From contig JAUEPE010000049.1 of the NCBI GenBank assembly GCA_030403585.1, positions 1-51,237 on the forward strand: a stretch of 51,237 bases of DNA, read 5' to 3'. Positions 42,905 through 51,037 of this stretch are shown here, one piece after another (position 1 is the first letter of the stretch; every line of letters begins with the position of its first letter). Source of the DNA: Frankia sp. RB7 (GTDB taxonomy: Bacteria > Pseudomonadota > Alphaproteobacteria > Rhizobiales > Xanthobacteraceae). Made by a program: the position numbers and the translations under genes. The notes under the pieces are model-generated. The model made no database searches and had not been told where the DNA came from. It saw nothing but the letters and a program-made list of their open reading frames with translations.

Positions 42905-44134
42905 ATGTCGGCCCTGCCGCTCTCAGGCATCAAGATCCTTGATCTCACGCGTGTGCTCGCCGGCCCCTTGTCGGCCCAGATGCTGGGCGATCTCGGCGCC
43001 GACGTGATCAAGATCGAGCGGCCCGGCACCGGCGACGATGCGCGCGCCTTTGGGCCGCCTTATCTGACCGATCCCGAGGGCAAGGCGAACAACAACAATT
43101 CGTTCTATCTGTGCGCCAACCGCAACAAGAAGTCGGTCACGGTCAACATCGCCAAGCCCGAGGGGCAGGCGATCATCCGCGAGCTTGCGAAAGACGTCGA
43201 CGTCTTCATGGAGAATTACAAGGTCGGTGATCTCAAGCGCTACGGCCTCGACTACGAGACGATCAAGGCGATCAACCCCAGGATCATCTATTGCTCGGTG
43301 ACCGGCTTCGGCCAGACCGGCCCTTACGCGCCGCGCGCCGGTTATGACGCGATCCTGCAGGCGATGGGTGGCCTGATGAGCGTCACCGGCCACATCGACG
43401 GCGAACCCGGCGAGGGCCCGATGAAGGTCGGCCCGTCGATCGTCGACTACATGACCGGCATGAACACCTCGATCGGGCTTTTGTCGGCGCTCTACCATCG
43501 CGACGCCAATGGCGGGCAGGGACAGCACATCGACGTCTGCCTGTTCGATACCGTCATCGCCTCGCTATCGCATTGGCTGCAGATCTATCTCGTCAACGGC
43601 AAGACGCCGCCGCGCCGCGGCACCTGGGGCAATGGCGGCATGCCCGCCGGCGTGTTCCGCTGCACCGATGGCGAGCTGATGCTGGTGGTCGGCAATGACG
43701 GCCAGTTCCAGCGCACCTGCGCCGTGCTCGGCCAGCCTGATCTCGCCAACGACAAGCGCTTCGTCAAGAACAACGACCGCGTCGTGCACGGCAAGGAGAT
43801 CATGGCGATCTTCGCCGGCCTGTTCCTGACAAAGCCCGTGGCTTACTGGCTGGACAAGCTCGAGGAGGCCGGCGTGCCGTCCGGCCCGATCAACAATTTC
43901 GAGCAGGTGTTTTCCGATCCGCACGTGCAGTCGCGCGGCATGCGGGTGAAGGTCGAGCATCCCTTCGAGCCAGATTTATCGCTGATCCGCAATGCGCTGA
44001 CCTTCTCGGAGACCCCGATCAAGACCTACCGCGCGCCGCCGCTGCTCGGCGAGCACACCCAGGAGGTGCTCGGTGGCAAGCTCGGCTATGATGCGGGGAA
44101 GATCGAGGAGCTGAAGAAGCAGGGGATCATCTGA
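42905..44134 (+). CDS. class III CoA-transferase (CaiB/BaiF/Frc family)
   Basis: A 409-residue enzyme of the interlocked-dimer family that moves CoA between carboxylic acids. Markers are LSGIKILDLTRVLAGPLSAQ, LGDLGADVIKIERPGTGDDA, NRNKKSVTVNIAKPEG and YDAILQAMGGLMSVTG. The catalytic aspartate lies in GPSIVDYMTGM. CCGGAGGAAATCGAC before ATG 42905 is a near-ideal ribosome binding site. The BKACE copy 2 starts 4 bases after its stop, so the two enzymes are cotranscribed and probably act in one pathway. The substrate cannot be deduced. Confidence 0.93.
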   Translation: MSALPLSGIKILDLTRVLAGPLSAQMLGDLGADVIKIERPGTGDDARAFGPPYLTDPEGKANNNNSFYLCANRNKKSVTVNIAKPEGQAIIRELAKDVDVFMENYKVGDLKRYGLDYETIKAINPRIIYCSVTGFGQTGPYAPRAGYDAILQAMGGLMSVTGHIDGEPGEGPMKVGPSIVDYMTGMNTSIGLLSALYHRDANGGQGQHIDVCLFDTVIASLSHWLQIYLVNGKTPPRRGTWGNGGMPAGVFRCTDGELMLVVGNDGQFQRTCAVLGQPDLANDKRFVKNNDRVVHGKEIMAIFAGLFLTKPVAYWLDKLEEAGVPSGPINNFEQVFSDPHVQSRGMRVKVEHPFEPDLSLIRNALTFSETPIKTYRAPPLLGEHTQEVLGGKLGYDAGKIEELKKQGII

Positions 44135-44138
44135 TTTC

Positions 44139-45014
44139 ATGACCGGCAAAACCATCATCACCTGCGCGATTACGGGCAACCTCACAAAACCCGAGCAGTC
44201 GCCGTATCTGCCCATCACGCCCGAGCAGATCGCGACATCCGCGCTCGAGGCCGCCGAAGCTGGCGCGGCCATCGCCCACATCCATGTGCGCGATCCCGCC
44301 ACGGGGCGGCCGTCGATGTCGATCGATCTCTATCGCGACGTCGTGGAGAGGATCCGTGCCCGCAACAAGAGCCTGGTCATCAATCTGACGACCGGGCCCG
44401 GCGGGCGCTTCGTGCCCTCGATCGAGGATCCGCGCGTCGCCGGCCCCGGCACCACGCTGTTGCAGCCGGAGAAGCGCGTCGAGCATATCGAGCTCCTGAA
44501 GCCCGACATCTGCACGCTCGACCTCAACACCATGAATTCTGGTGGCGAGGTCGTGATCAACACGCCGCGCAATGTCCGCATAATGGCGGAGCGGATGAAG
44601 GCCGCCGGCGTGCTGCCCGAGATCGAGCTGTTCGATTCCGGCGACTGCCATCTGGCGCGTGACATGCTTGCCGACGGCTCGCTGAAAGGGCCGGGCCTGT
44701 TTTCGCTCGTGCTTGGCGTGAAGTACGGCTTCTCCGCCACGCCGGAGACGATGTTCTATGCCCGCAGCCTGCTGCCGCCGGGCGCGATCTGGTCCGGCTT
44801 CGGCATTGGCCGCGCCGAATTCCCGATGGTGGCGCAGGCCTGGCTGCTCGGTGGCCACGTCCGCGTCGGCATGGAGGACAATCTCTATATGTCCAAGGGC
44901 GTGCTGGCGGAGACCAATGCCGAGTTGGTCGCGCATGCGGCGTCCATCCTGAAGAGCCTCGGCGCGACGGTCGCGACCGCAGCCGACGCGCGCGCGACGC
45001 TGGGGCTCAGCTGA
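44139..45014 (+). CDS. beta-keto acid cleavage enzyme (BKACE/Kce family), copy 2
   Basis: A 291-residue member of the Kce superfamily. Zinc ligands H47-x-H49 are in IAHIHVRDPATGRPSM; the substrate loop is INLTTGPGGRF; FSLVLGVKYGFSATPETMFY and SGFGIGRAEFPMVAQAWLLG follow, with the final acid in VGMEDNLYMSKG. This is the canonical form, close in layout to enzymes for 3-keto-5-aminohexanoate or dehydrocarnitine, and is better conserved than copy 1. It is coupled to the CoA-transferase by 4-base spacing. The enzyme class is well supported, the substrate is not. Confidence 0.9.
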   Translation: MTGKTIITCAITGNLTKPEQSPYLPITPEQIATSALEAAEAGAAIAHIHVRDPATGRPSMSIDLYRDVVERIRARNKSLVINLTTGPGGRFVPSIEDPRVAGPGTTLLQPEKRVEHIELLKPDICTLDLNTMNSGGEVVINTPRNVRIMAERMKAAGVLPEIELFDSGDCHLARDMLADGSLKGPGLFSLVLGVKYGFSATPETMFYARSLLPPGAIWSGFGIGRAEFPMVAQAWLLGGHVRVGMEDNLYMSKGVLAETNAELVAHAASILKSLGATVATAADARATLGLS

Positions 45015-45163
45015 GATAAACAAGTGACGGAAGCATGACGATCTCGCGGCCTTGTGCGAGGCTTGCGCGCAATCCCCAGATAAACCCGGTCCGTAGTACA
45101 ACCGGCTTCCGCTTCGCGCGCGACTCAGATTCGATCTCTCCACCGGGTTCGGGAGAGAAGTGC

Positions 45164-45379
45164 ATGTCCTACACGATCGGGTTCCAAGCGAAAGACCAGA
45201 AGGCAATTCTGGCAACCGAGGCGGCAACGGCCAACCAGGCCGTCGCGATCATTGCCGCGTTGCGGCAAAGCGCCGAAGAGATCAAGTTCATCCGCTCGCC
45301 GCAGGAAGGCGACATGGGCATCGAGATGCTGCTGCTGCTCGCCAAGGAAGAGGCCGAGGAGATGCCGCAGCGGGCCTAA
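45164..45379 (+). CDS. small conserved hypothetical protein (71 aa)
   Basis: A short soluble protein starting MSYTIGFQAKDQKAILATEA, with a central helix (QAVAIIAALRQSAEEIKFI) and an acidic C-terminus (LAKEEAEEMPQRA). GGGAGAGAAG upstream supports ATG 45164. It lies 149 bases after the BKACE gene and 93 before the RidA gene on the same strand. Function unknown. Confidence 0.68.
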   Translation: MSYTIGFQAKDQKAILATEAATANQAVAIIAALRQSAEEIKFIRSPQEGDMGIEMLLLLAKEEAEEMPQRA

Positions 45380-45472
45380 CCCCGCAACCACACTTCGATC
45401 AGAAGCGAAACATGCCGGCTGCAATATTATGTAGTCAGGCACCAGTCTCGCTTGAATCGAAGGTGGCCGCCC

Positions 45473-45865
45473 ATGAAACGCGAAGCGCTCCGCGTCGAAC
45501 CGATCTCGTCCTTTCTCGATCGCGTGAAGGCGCCGACTTCGCCGGTGACGCGCGCCGGCAACATGATCTTCGTCGCTGGCCTGCCGCCATTCGACCCGGA
45601 GACGGGCGAGATCGGAGGGATAGGAATCGAGCGGCAGAGCGAGATCATCATGGAGCAGATGAAGCTCTGCCTGGAGACGGCCGGCGCGTCGCTGGACAAC
45701 GTCATGAAGTGCAATGTCTATTGCACCTCGACAAAATACTTCGCCGCGTTCAACGCGGTCTATGCGCGCTATTTCCCGGTCGATCCGCCAGCGCGGATCT
45801 TTGTCTGCACGCCGGAATGGTTCGGTCCCTTCGACGTCGAGATCGACTGCATCGCGATGACGTGA
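45473..45865 (+). CDS. RidA (YjgF/YER057c/UK114) family protein
   Basis: A 130-residue trimer-forming protein of the RidA superfamily, which hydrolyses reactive enamine/imine intermediates or acts on related metabolites. The fold is marked by ITRAG-like VTRAGNMIFVAGLPPFDPET, QSEIIMEQMKLCLETAGASL, NVMKCNVYCTSTKYFAAFN and the active-site arginine region PPARIFVCTPEW. AAGGTGG precedes the ATG. It ends 4 bases from the converging TetR gene. It is adjacent to the amino/keto-acid catabolic genes, consistent with enamine cleanup. Confidence 0.9.
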   Translation: MKREALRVEPISSFLDRVKAPTSPVTRAGNMIFVAGLPPFDPETGEIGGIGIERQSEIIMEQMKLCLETAGASLDNVMKCNVYCTSTKYFAAFNAVYARYFPVDPPARIFVCTPEWFGPFDVEIDCIAMT

Positions 45866-45869
45866 GGGG

Positions 45870-46532
45870 TTAGCGCGCGGCGAGCCGCGACGGCGCCTTG
45901 GCCTCAGCCTTGCCTGATGTCAGCGCCATCGTCGCGACGCTGACGACGCGCGCGACGACGTCCTCGACGTCGTCGAGATCGCATTTTCCTTCCGACAGTT
46001 TCGTCAGACGCTCGCTCTCGCGGATGGTGTGGTGCGCCATCGCGAGCGCAAAATTCAGGCCCCAATGGATATCGATATCGCTGCGGTCGGGCAGGGACCT
46101 TCGCATCGCGCCTGCGAATTTCCGCAGATGGTCGATCTCGCGGTTCTTGATGCGGCGGATCGGCGGCACGGATTCGATCGAGGCGCGGATCATGAAGCGC
46201 GCCGCGGTGGAGCGCTGGTTCTCCGGGCCCAGGCAGCCGCGCAAGGTCGGCCCCACCAGCGCGCGCAAAATCACCTCGATCGGCGCGCGGCCGCCACCTT
46301 GCTCTTCTGCCGCCTTCAATTCGCGCAAGCGCTCGCGGTTGGTCGCGATCGAGCGGGTGACAAATAATTCCGCGATCAGTTCGTCCTTCGAGCCGAAATG
46401 ATAATTCACCGCGGCCAGATTGACATTGGCCTCCGCGACGATGTCGCGCAGCGTGACGTCGCCAAAACCGCGATCGGCATAGAGCCGTTCGGCGGCGGCG
46501 AGAATGGCAGACCTCGTATGATCGCTGGCCAT
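45870..46532 (-). CDS. TetR-family transcriptional regulator
   Basis: A 220-residue regulator. The N-terminal helix-turn-helix lies at about 27-46 (TLRDIVAEANVNLAAVNYHF), followed by GSKDELIAELF. The C-terminal ligand domain is all-helical and unassigned. It is divergent from the acyl-CoA dehydrogenase gene at 46751, across 218 bases, so repression of that gene and of itself by binding the intervening palindrome is the simplest model. CoA-ester responsive TetR proteins next to acyl-CoA dehydrogenases are common, but the ligand here is inference. Confidence 0.9.
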   Translation of the reverse strand: MASDHTRSAILAAAERLYADRGFGDVTLRDIVAEANVNLAAVNYHFGSKDELIAELFVTRSIATNRERLRELKAAEEQGGGRAPIEVILRALVGPTLRGCLGPENQRSTAARFMIRASIESVPPIRRIKNREIDHLRKFAGAMRRSLPDRSDIDIHWGLNFALAMAHHTIRESERLTKLSEGKCDLDDVEDVVARVVSVATMALTSGKAEAKAPSRLAAR

Positions 46533-46575
46533 GGATGCCCTCTAGGCGGAGGGAGTTGCATTTAAAACACTTGTA

Positions 46576-46591
46576 TGAAACTATCGTTTGA
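46576..46591. promoter_or_regulatory. candidate TetR operator
   Basis: TGAAAC (46576-46581), TATC, then GTTTGA (46586-46591) form an imperfect palindrome with 5 of 6 arm positions matching. It lies 44 bases upstream of the TetR start and about 160 bases upstream of the dehydrogenase start, in an A/T-rich island (AACACTTGTATGAAACTATC). The position is right for an autoregulatory operator. Confidence 0.45.
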
Positions 46592-46750
46592 AGGCCGGGA
46601 AAAGTCAATCCGCATGATGGAATTGTGCCGCTGCTCAGAGCGGCTCGGGTTCCACCACCCGCGATCCGCCGAATGGCGCTTGCGGGCCGCGCATTGCGGG
46701 AGGACAGTCCGGCCAAAATAGTTTCGCAAAGAGAGACCGAGGAGCGTCCC

Positions 46751-47986
46751 ATGGATTTCGATCTGTCCACCAAGCAGAAGGAATGGCTCGACCGCGTGCA
46801 GTCCTTCATGACCAAGCACGTGCGGCCGGCAGTGCCGATCTACAACGAACAGGATCACAGCGGCGAACGCTGGAAGGTGATCCCGGTTCTCGAGGACCTG
46901 AAGAAGAAGGCGAAGGCCGAAGGCCTCTGGAACATGTTCATGCCGCCGAACGAGCATGAAGATGACGAATTCCGCGGCGCGGGATTGACCAATCTCGAAT
47001 ACGCGCTGCTGTCGGAGCAGATGGGCCACATCTCCTGGGCTTCGGAAGTGTTCAACTGTTCCGCGCCCGACACCGGCAACATGGAAGTGTTCATGCGCTA
47101 CGGCTCCAAGGAGCAGAAGCGCAAATGGCTGCGTCCGCTGATGGACGGCGAGATCCGCTCCGCCTTTCTGATGACGGAACCCGCAGTTGCCTCGTCGGAC
47201 GCCACCAACATCGAGACCAGCATCAAGCGCGACGGCGACCACTACGTCATCAACGGCCGCAAATGGTGGTCGTCCGGCGTCGGCGATCCCCGCTGCAAGA
47301 TCGCGATCCTGATGGGCAAGACCGATTTCAACGCGGCAAAACATCAGCAGCAGTCGCAGATCCTGGTTCCGCTCGACACCCCCGGCATCAAGGTCGAGAA
47401 GATGCTGCCGGTGTTCGGCTTCGATGACGCGCCGCACGGCCACGCCCAGGTGCTGCTCGAGAACGTCCGTGTGCCCAAGGAGAATATCCTGCTCGGCGAG
47501 GGCCGCGGCTTCGAGATCGCGCAGGGCCGCCTCGGTCCGGGCCGTATCCATCACTGCATGCGCACCATCGGCAAGGCCGAGGAAGCGCTGGAGAAGATGG
47601 TGAAGCGCCTGATGTCGCGCACCGCCTTCGGCAAGAAGATCGTCGAGCACAGCGTGTGGGAGCAGCGCATTGGAGAGGCCCGCACTAACATCGAGATGAC
47701 GCGTCTGCTCTGCCTCAAGGCCGCCGACATGATGGACAAGGTCGGCAACAAAACCGCGCAGGCCGAGATCGCCATGATCAAGGTCGCAGCTCCCAACATG
47801 GCGCTGAAGATCATCGACGAGGCGATCCAGGCCTACGGCGGTGCGGGCGTCTCCGACGAAGCCGGCCTTGCCAAGGACTACGCCGGCATCCGCACGCTGC
47901 GGCTCGCCGACGGTCCGGACGAGGTGCACAATCGCGCCATTGCAAGGTTAGAGGTTCGGAAGTATGCCAATTCTCCCAAGCATTAA
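46751..47986 (+). CDS. acyl-CoA dehydrogenase
   Basis: A 411-residue FAD enzyme introducing a 2,3 double bond into acyl-CoA. It has the N-terminal helical domain (MDFDLSTKQKEWLDRVQSF), the FAD-contact region RSAFLMTEPAVASSDATN, the strand WWSSGVGDPRCKIAI and the C-terminal domain (RTAFGKKIVEHSVWEQRIGE; IQAYGGAGVSDEAGLAKDY). The last segment reads LADGPDEVHNRAIARLE, where many members have YEGT; this is the ACAD10/11-like subgroup pattern. The neighbouring phosphotransferase gene is also an ACAD10/11-type partner: in those proteins the same two domains are fused. AGGAG six bases before ATG 46751. Confidence 0.93.
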   Translation: MDFDLSTKQKEWLDRVQSFMTKHVRPAVPIYNEQDHSGERWKVIPVLEDLKKKAKAEGLWNMFMPPNEHEDDEFRGAGLTNLEYALLSEQMGHISWASEVFNCSAPDTGNMEVFMRYGSKEQKRKWLRPLMDGEIRSAFLMTEPAVASSDATNIETSIKRDGDHYVINGRKWWSSGVGDPRCKIAILMGKTDFNAAKHQQQSQILVPLDTPGIKVEKMLPVFGFDDAPHGHAQVLLENVRVPKENILLGEGRGFEIAQGRLGPGRIHHCMRTIGKAEEALEKMVKRLMSRTAFGKKIVEHSVWEQRIGEARTNIEMTRLLCLKAADMMDKVGNKTAQAEIAMIKVAAPNMALKIIDEAIQAYGGAGVSDEAGLAKDYAGIRTLRLADGPDEVHNRAIARLEVRKYANSPKH

Positions 47987-48116
47987 GCGGGAGAAGCGGG
48001 GAGCGCTCCCGACTTGAAGAAACGACAGGGCAGGATCCGCGTCGGTGACCGCTTGACGCAAGTGCGTCAGCGGTTACCGATTAGGATCATGTTCGGACTG
48101 AAGAGGGAGCGTCACC

Positions 48117-49175
48117 GTGGCTGACGGCGTCAGGAAAGACGAAGAGTTCTCGGGCACCAAGCCGGTCGAGGAGCGTCATCGCATCGACGAGATGCGGCTC
48201 GAGGCCTGGCTGCGCGACAACGTCGAAGGCTATGAGGGCCCGCTGGTGGTCCTCCAGTTCAAGGGCGGTCAGTCCAATCCAACCTACCGGCTCAACACGC
48301 CGAAGCGTTCCTACGTGATGCGCAGAAAGCCGTTCGGCAAATTGCTGCCGTCGGCGCATGCGGTCGATCGCGAATATCGCGTCATCGCGGCCCTTGGAAA
48401 GCAGGGCTTTCCGGTCGCGCACGCCTATGCGCTGTGTCAGGACGACAGCATCATCGGCGCCGCCTTCTACATCATGTCGATGGAAGACGGTCGCGTGTTC
48501 TGGGATCCGACGCTGCCGAGCCAGGATAACGACGCGCGCCGAAAGATCTTCACCAGCAAGATCGAGACGCTGGCAAAGCTCCACATGTATGATCCCGTCG
48601 CGATCGGCCTCGGCGAGTTCGGCAAGCCCGGCAATTATTTCGCGCGCCAGATCGACCGTTGGACCAAGCAGTACCGGGCGTCCGAGACCCAGCACATTCC
48701 GGAGTTCGAGAAGGTCGCCGAATGGCTGCCGAAGACCGTGCCGGAGCAGGCGCGCGTCTCGATCGTCCACGGCGACTACCGCCTCGACAACATGATTTTC
48801 CACGCAACGGAACCGCGCGTGCAGGCCGTGCTCGATTGGGAGCTGTCGACGCTCGGCGATCCCATGGCCGACTTCACTTATCTCTTGATGCAGTGGGTCA
48901 TGCCGGGTCTGCACGGCGCCGACCTCAAGGCGCTCAATATCCCGAGCGTGGAGGAAGCCGCGCAGATCTATTGCAACGTCACCAGGATGACGGTGCCGGA
49001 TCTCAACTGGTATTTTGCCTACAATCTGTTTCGCCTCGCCGGCATCACCCAAGGCATCGCCGGCCGCGTCCGCGACGGCACCGCGGCGAATGCCAAGGCG
49101 CTGGAATCCGCCAAGCGCACCGTGCCGCTGTCGAAGGCGTCATGGGAATACGCGCAGAAGGCGGGCGCTGTGTAG
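48117..49175 (+). CDS. phosphotransferase family protein (APH/choline kinase fold, ACAD10/11-like)
   Basis: A 352-residue kinase-fold protein. The catalytic loop is IVHGDYRLDNMIF (HGD..N) and the metal-binding aspartate lies in AVLDWELSTLGDPMADF. The N-terminal nucleotide-binding part has QFKGGQSNPTYRL and YVMRRKPFGKLLPSAHAVDR. In animal ACAD10/11 this domain is fused to an acyl-CoA dehydrogenase and phosphorylates 4-hydroxyacyl-CoA so it can be converted; here the two are separate adjacent genes. The start is GTG 48117 with GAGGGAGCG upstream. A strong terminator follows. Confidence 0.9.
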   Translation: MADGVRKDEEFSGTKPVEERHRIDEMRLEAWLRDNVEGYEGPLVVLQFKGGQSNPTYRLNTPKRSYVMRRKPFGKLLPSAHAVDREYRVIAALGKQGFPVAHAYALCQDDSIIGAAFYIMSMEDGRVFWDPTLPSQDNDARRKIFTSKIETLAKLHMYDPVAIGLGEFGKPGNYFARQIDRWTKQYRASETQHIPEFEKVAEWLPKTVPEQARVSIVHGDYRLDNMIFHATEPRVQAVLDWELSTLGDPMADFTYLLMQWVMPGLHGADLKALNIPSVEEAAQIYCNVTRMTVPDLNWYFAYNLFRLAGITQGIAGRVRDGTAANAKALESAKRTVPLSKASWEYAQKAGAV

Positions 49176-49183
49176 GACTGACG

Positions 49184-49209
49184 AAGGCGCGGCTGAGGGC
49201 CGCGCTTTT
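49184..49209 (+). terminator. intrinsic terminator after the phosphotransferase gene
   Basis: GCGCGGC (49187-49193) and GCCGCGC (49199-49205) form a 7-bp stem with a 5-base loop, extended by flanking A-T pairs, and followed by TTTT. It is 11 bases after the stop codon. Confidence 0.8.
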
Positions 49210-49240
49210 GGTGTATGGTTCTTGAATGCTTTCGCAGTCT

Positions 49241-49423
49241 CCGTCATTGCGAGTTGGGACCGGCCTTGAGGGGCCGACGCGCGCAGAATGAAACGACGTT
49301 TAGCGACACAAATGGAATCAATGGGTTAGCTCGACGTTTCTTCCTAGCGAAGCGAAGCAATCTAGACTATCTCCGCAGTGGCAGTCTGGATTGCTTCGTC
49401 GCAAGAGCTCCTCGCAATGACGG
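49241..49423. repeat. palindromic intergenic repeat, full copy
   Basis: The element is bounded by inverted 13-base ends, CCGTCATTGCGAG (49241-49253) and CTCGCAATGACGG (49411-49423). Inside is a second inverted pair: CGAAGCAATCTAGACT (49353-49368) and AGTCTGGATTGCTTCG (49383-49398), with one mismatch. No transposase is present. Such elements are scattered in Bradyrhizobium genomes and may be non-autonomous. It fills most of the gap between the phosphotransferase gene and the ArgE-family gene. Confidence 0.75.
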
Positions 49424-49460
49424 GGAGGTGGGTCAGGTGCCCACCCTACGGCACCGTCGT

Positions 49461-50666
49461 TTACGACTCCGCCTTCGCGCAATGCGCGATCAGCTTCTCC
49501 ACAAACCCCGCGCACTTCTGCAGCTCGGCCATCGCCACGAACTCATCCGGCGTATGCGCCTGCGCGATCGAGCCGGGGCCGATTACGAGCGACGGGATGT
49601 CGGCCATGCTGGCGAACAAACTTGCCTCGGTGCCGAAGGCGACCTTGGCATGGTCGTTGCGGCCGGCGAGCTGTTTTGCCAGCGTAACGATGGCGGCGTC
49701 GGCCTTGGTGTCGAGGGCGGGGTAATCGAGGATCTCCTCGAAATCGATGCCGCACTCCGGGTGATGCTTCTTCATCGCGGGCTCGAGCTCGGCCTTGGCC
49801 CAGGCGACGATCGCATCCGTCACCTGCTTGGACTCGATGATGCCGATGCCGCGGCATTCGAAGTCCACGGTGCAGGTGTCAGGCACGATGTTCAGCGCCG
49901 CGCCGCCATGCACGATGCTGGTCAGCAGCGTCGAGTGCGGGACATCGTAGAGACTGTTGTGCTCGACCTCGGCCGCGAGCTTCACCGCGCGGCGGCGGAT
50001 CTCGGTGATCAGCTCGGCGGCATATTCGATCGCGTTGACGCCGTCGGGCGCAATCGAGGAGTGGCGGGCGAGGCCGTGAAATGTCGCGCGCACGCCATGC
50101 TTGCCCTTGTGGCCGATGATGACCTTCATCTCGGTCGGCTCGCCGATGAAGGCGCCGAGCGGCTTGACCTTCTTCTTCGCGACCTCGGCGAGCATCGGCC
50201 GCACGCCGATGCAGCCGATCTCCTCGTCATAGGAGATGGCAAGATGGATCGGCGTTGTCAGCTTCGCCTCCAGCATCTCCGGCACCATGGCGAGGCACAC
50301 CGCGACAAAACCCTTCATGTCGGTGGTGCCGCGGCCGTAGAGCTTGCCGTCGCGTTCGATGAGCTTGAACGGATCATGGCTCCAGTCCTGGCCCACGACC
50401 GGCACGACGTCGGTATGGCCCGACAGCACGAAGCCAGGCCGATCCTCCGGCCCGATCGTGACCCAGAGCGAAGCCTTCTGTCCGGTCTGGTCGGTGATGC
50501 GCTCGCCCTTCACGCCCAGGAAGGCGAGATAGCTCTCGATATGCGCGATCAGCGGCAAATTGGTGCGATCACTGATGGTGTCGAAGCCGACGAGATCGGC
50601 CAGCATGTTGCGGATGCGATCGGCTCTGGAACTCGGGAAGATCGGGTTGGGCATTGTCTCGTTCAT
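49461..50666 (-). CDS. argE: ArgE/DapE-family (M20) deacetylase, probably acetylornithine deacetylase
   Basis: A 401-residue two-zinc hydrolase. Zinc and catalytic motifs are in order: GHTDVVPV (zinc His), GRGTTDMKGF (bridging Asp), SYDEEIGCIG (catalytic Glu pair), and the later AFGTEASLF and AQAHTPDEF. The dimerisation domain is between, with GKHGVRATFHGLARHSSI. Substrate: N-acetyl-ornithine by family, with related N-acyl amino acids possible. The start is unclear: ATG 50666, 50654 (MPNPIFPS) or 50702 are in frame and none has a good ribosome binding site. The upstream tandem repeats begin 75 bases away. Confidence 0.9.
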   Translation of the reverse strand: MNETMPNPIFPSSRADRIRNMLADLVGFDTISDRTNLPLIAHIESYLAFLGVKGERITDQTGQKASLWVTIGPEDRPGFVLSGHTDVVPVVGQDWSHDPFKLIERDGKLYGRGTTDMKGFVAVCLAMVPEMLEAKLTTPIHLAISYDEEIGCIGVRPMLAEVAKKKVKPLGAFIGEPTEMKVIIGHKGKHGVRATFHGLARHSSIAPDGVNAIEYAAELITEIRRRAVKLAAEVEHNSLYDVPHSTLLTSIVHGGAALNIVPDTCTVDFECRGIGIIESKQVTDAIVAWAKAELEPAMKKHHPECGIDFEEILDYPALDTKADAAIVTLAKQLAGRNDHAKVAFGTEASLFASMADIPSLVIGPGSIAQAHTPDEFVAMAELQKCAGFVEKLIAHCAKAES

Positions 50667-50740
50667 GAGATGGAGGATGGCGTCGCCGCTCGCACGAAAC
50701 ATACCAATGGAGTGGCGGTTCGGGCAAACCCGATCGCCAG

Positions 50741-50812
50741 GGGTACTTCACCGAACAAGGGTACTTCACCGAACAAGGTTACTTCGCCGAAGAGAGTACT
50801 TTCGCCGAGACT
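50741..50812. repeat. four-copy 18-bp tandem repeat
   Basis: Copies: GGGTACTTCACCGAACAA (50741-50758), the same (50759-50776), GGTTACTTCGCCGAAGAG (50777-50794) and AGTACTTTCGCCGAGACT (50795-50812). The first two are identical and the others diverge progressively. It lies between the ArgE-family start and the stop of the next minus-strand frame, with no spacers, so it is a minisatellite, not CRISPR. The length of a unit, 18, is a multiple of three. Confidence 0.9.
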
Positions 50813-51036
50813 CAGCCGAGTGCGGAGAGATCTTTCGGCAGCATTCGCTTGAGCAGGTCGAGCGTACGCCGCGCCTCTGCCGGAGGCAACGCGATGGCGT
50901 GACGGACCGCAGCGGCGATCTGGATCATCGCCAGTTGTGAAAAGAAGATGAGGGCGGCGGCGGGCTGTTTCGGCGCGACACGCTTGAGTGCCACCACTTC
51001 TGTCACCGCGGATGGAGCGACCGTGCTACCCCACAC
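50812..51036 (-). CDS. possible small hypothetical protein (74 aa)
   Basis: The frame ends in a plausible amphipathic helix region (LPPAEARRTLDLLKRMLPKD, then LSALG), preceded by a hydrophobic stretch (PAAALIFFSQLAMIQIAAAV). The far N-terminus is unlikely, because the GTG at 51036 lies at the edge of the palindromic repeat and has no ribosome binding site; a GTG at 51006 is also weak. Its stop overlaps the end of the tandem repeat. It could be a remnant of a larger gene. Confidence 0.4.
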   Translation of the reverse strand: MWGSTVAPSAVTEVVALKRVAPKQPAAALIFFSQLAMIQIAAAVRHAIALPPAEARRTLDLLKRMLPKDLSALG

Positions 51037-51037
51037 T

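Noticed and set aside
50741..50812. CRISPR array
   Set aside because: The repeats are contiguous with no spacers and there are no cas genes.
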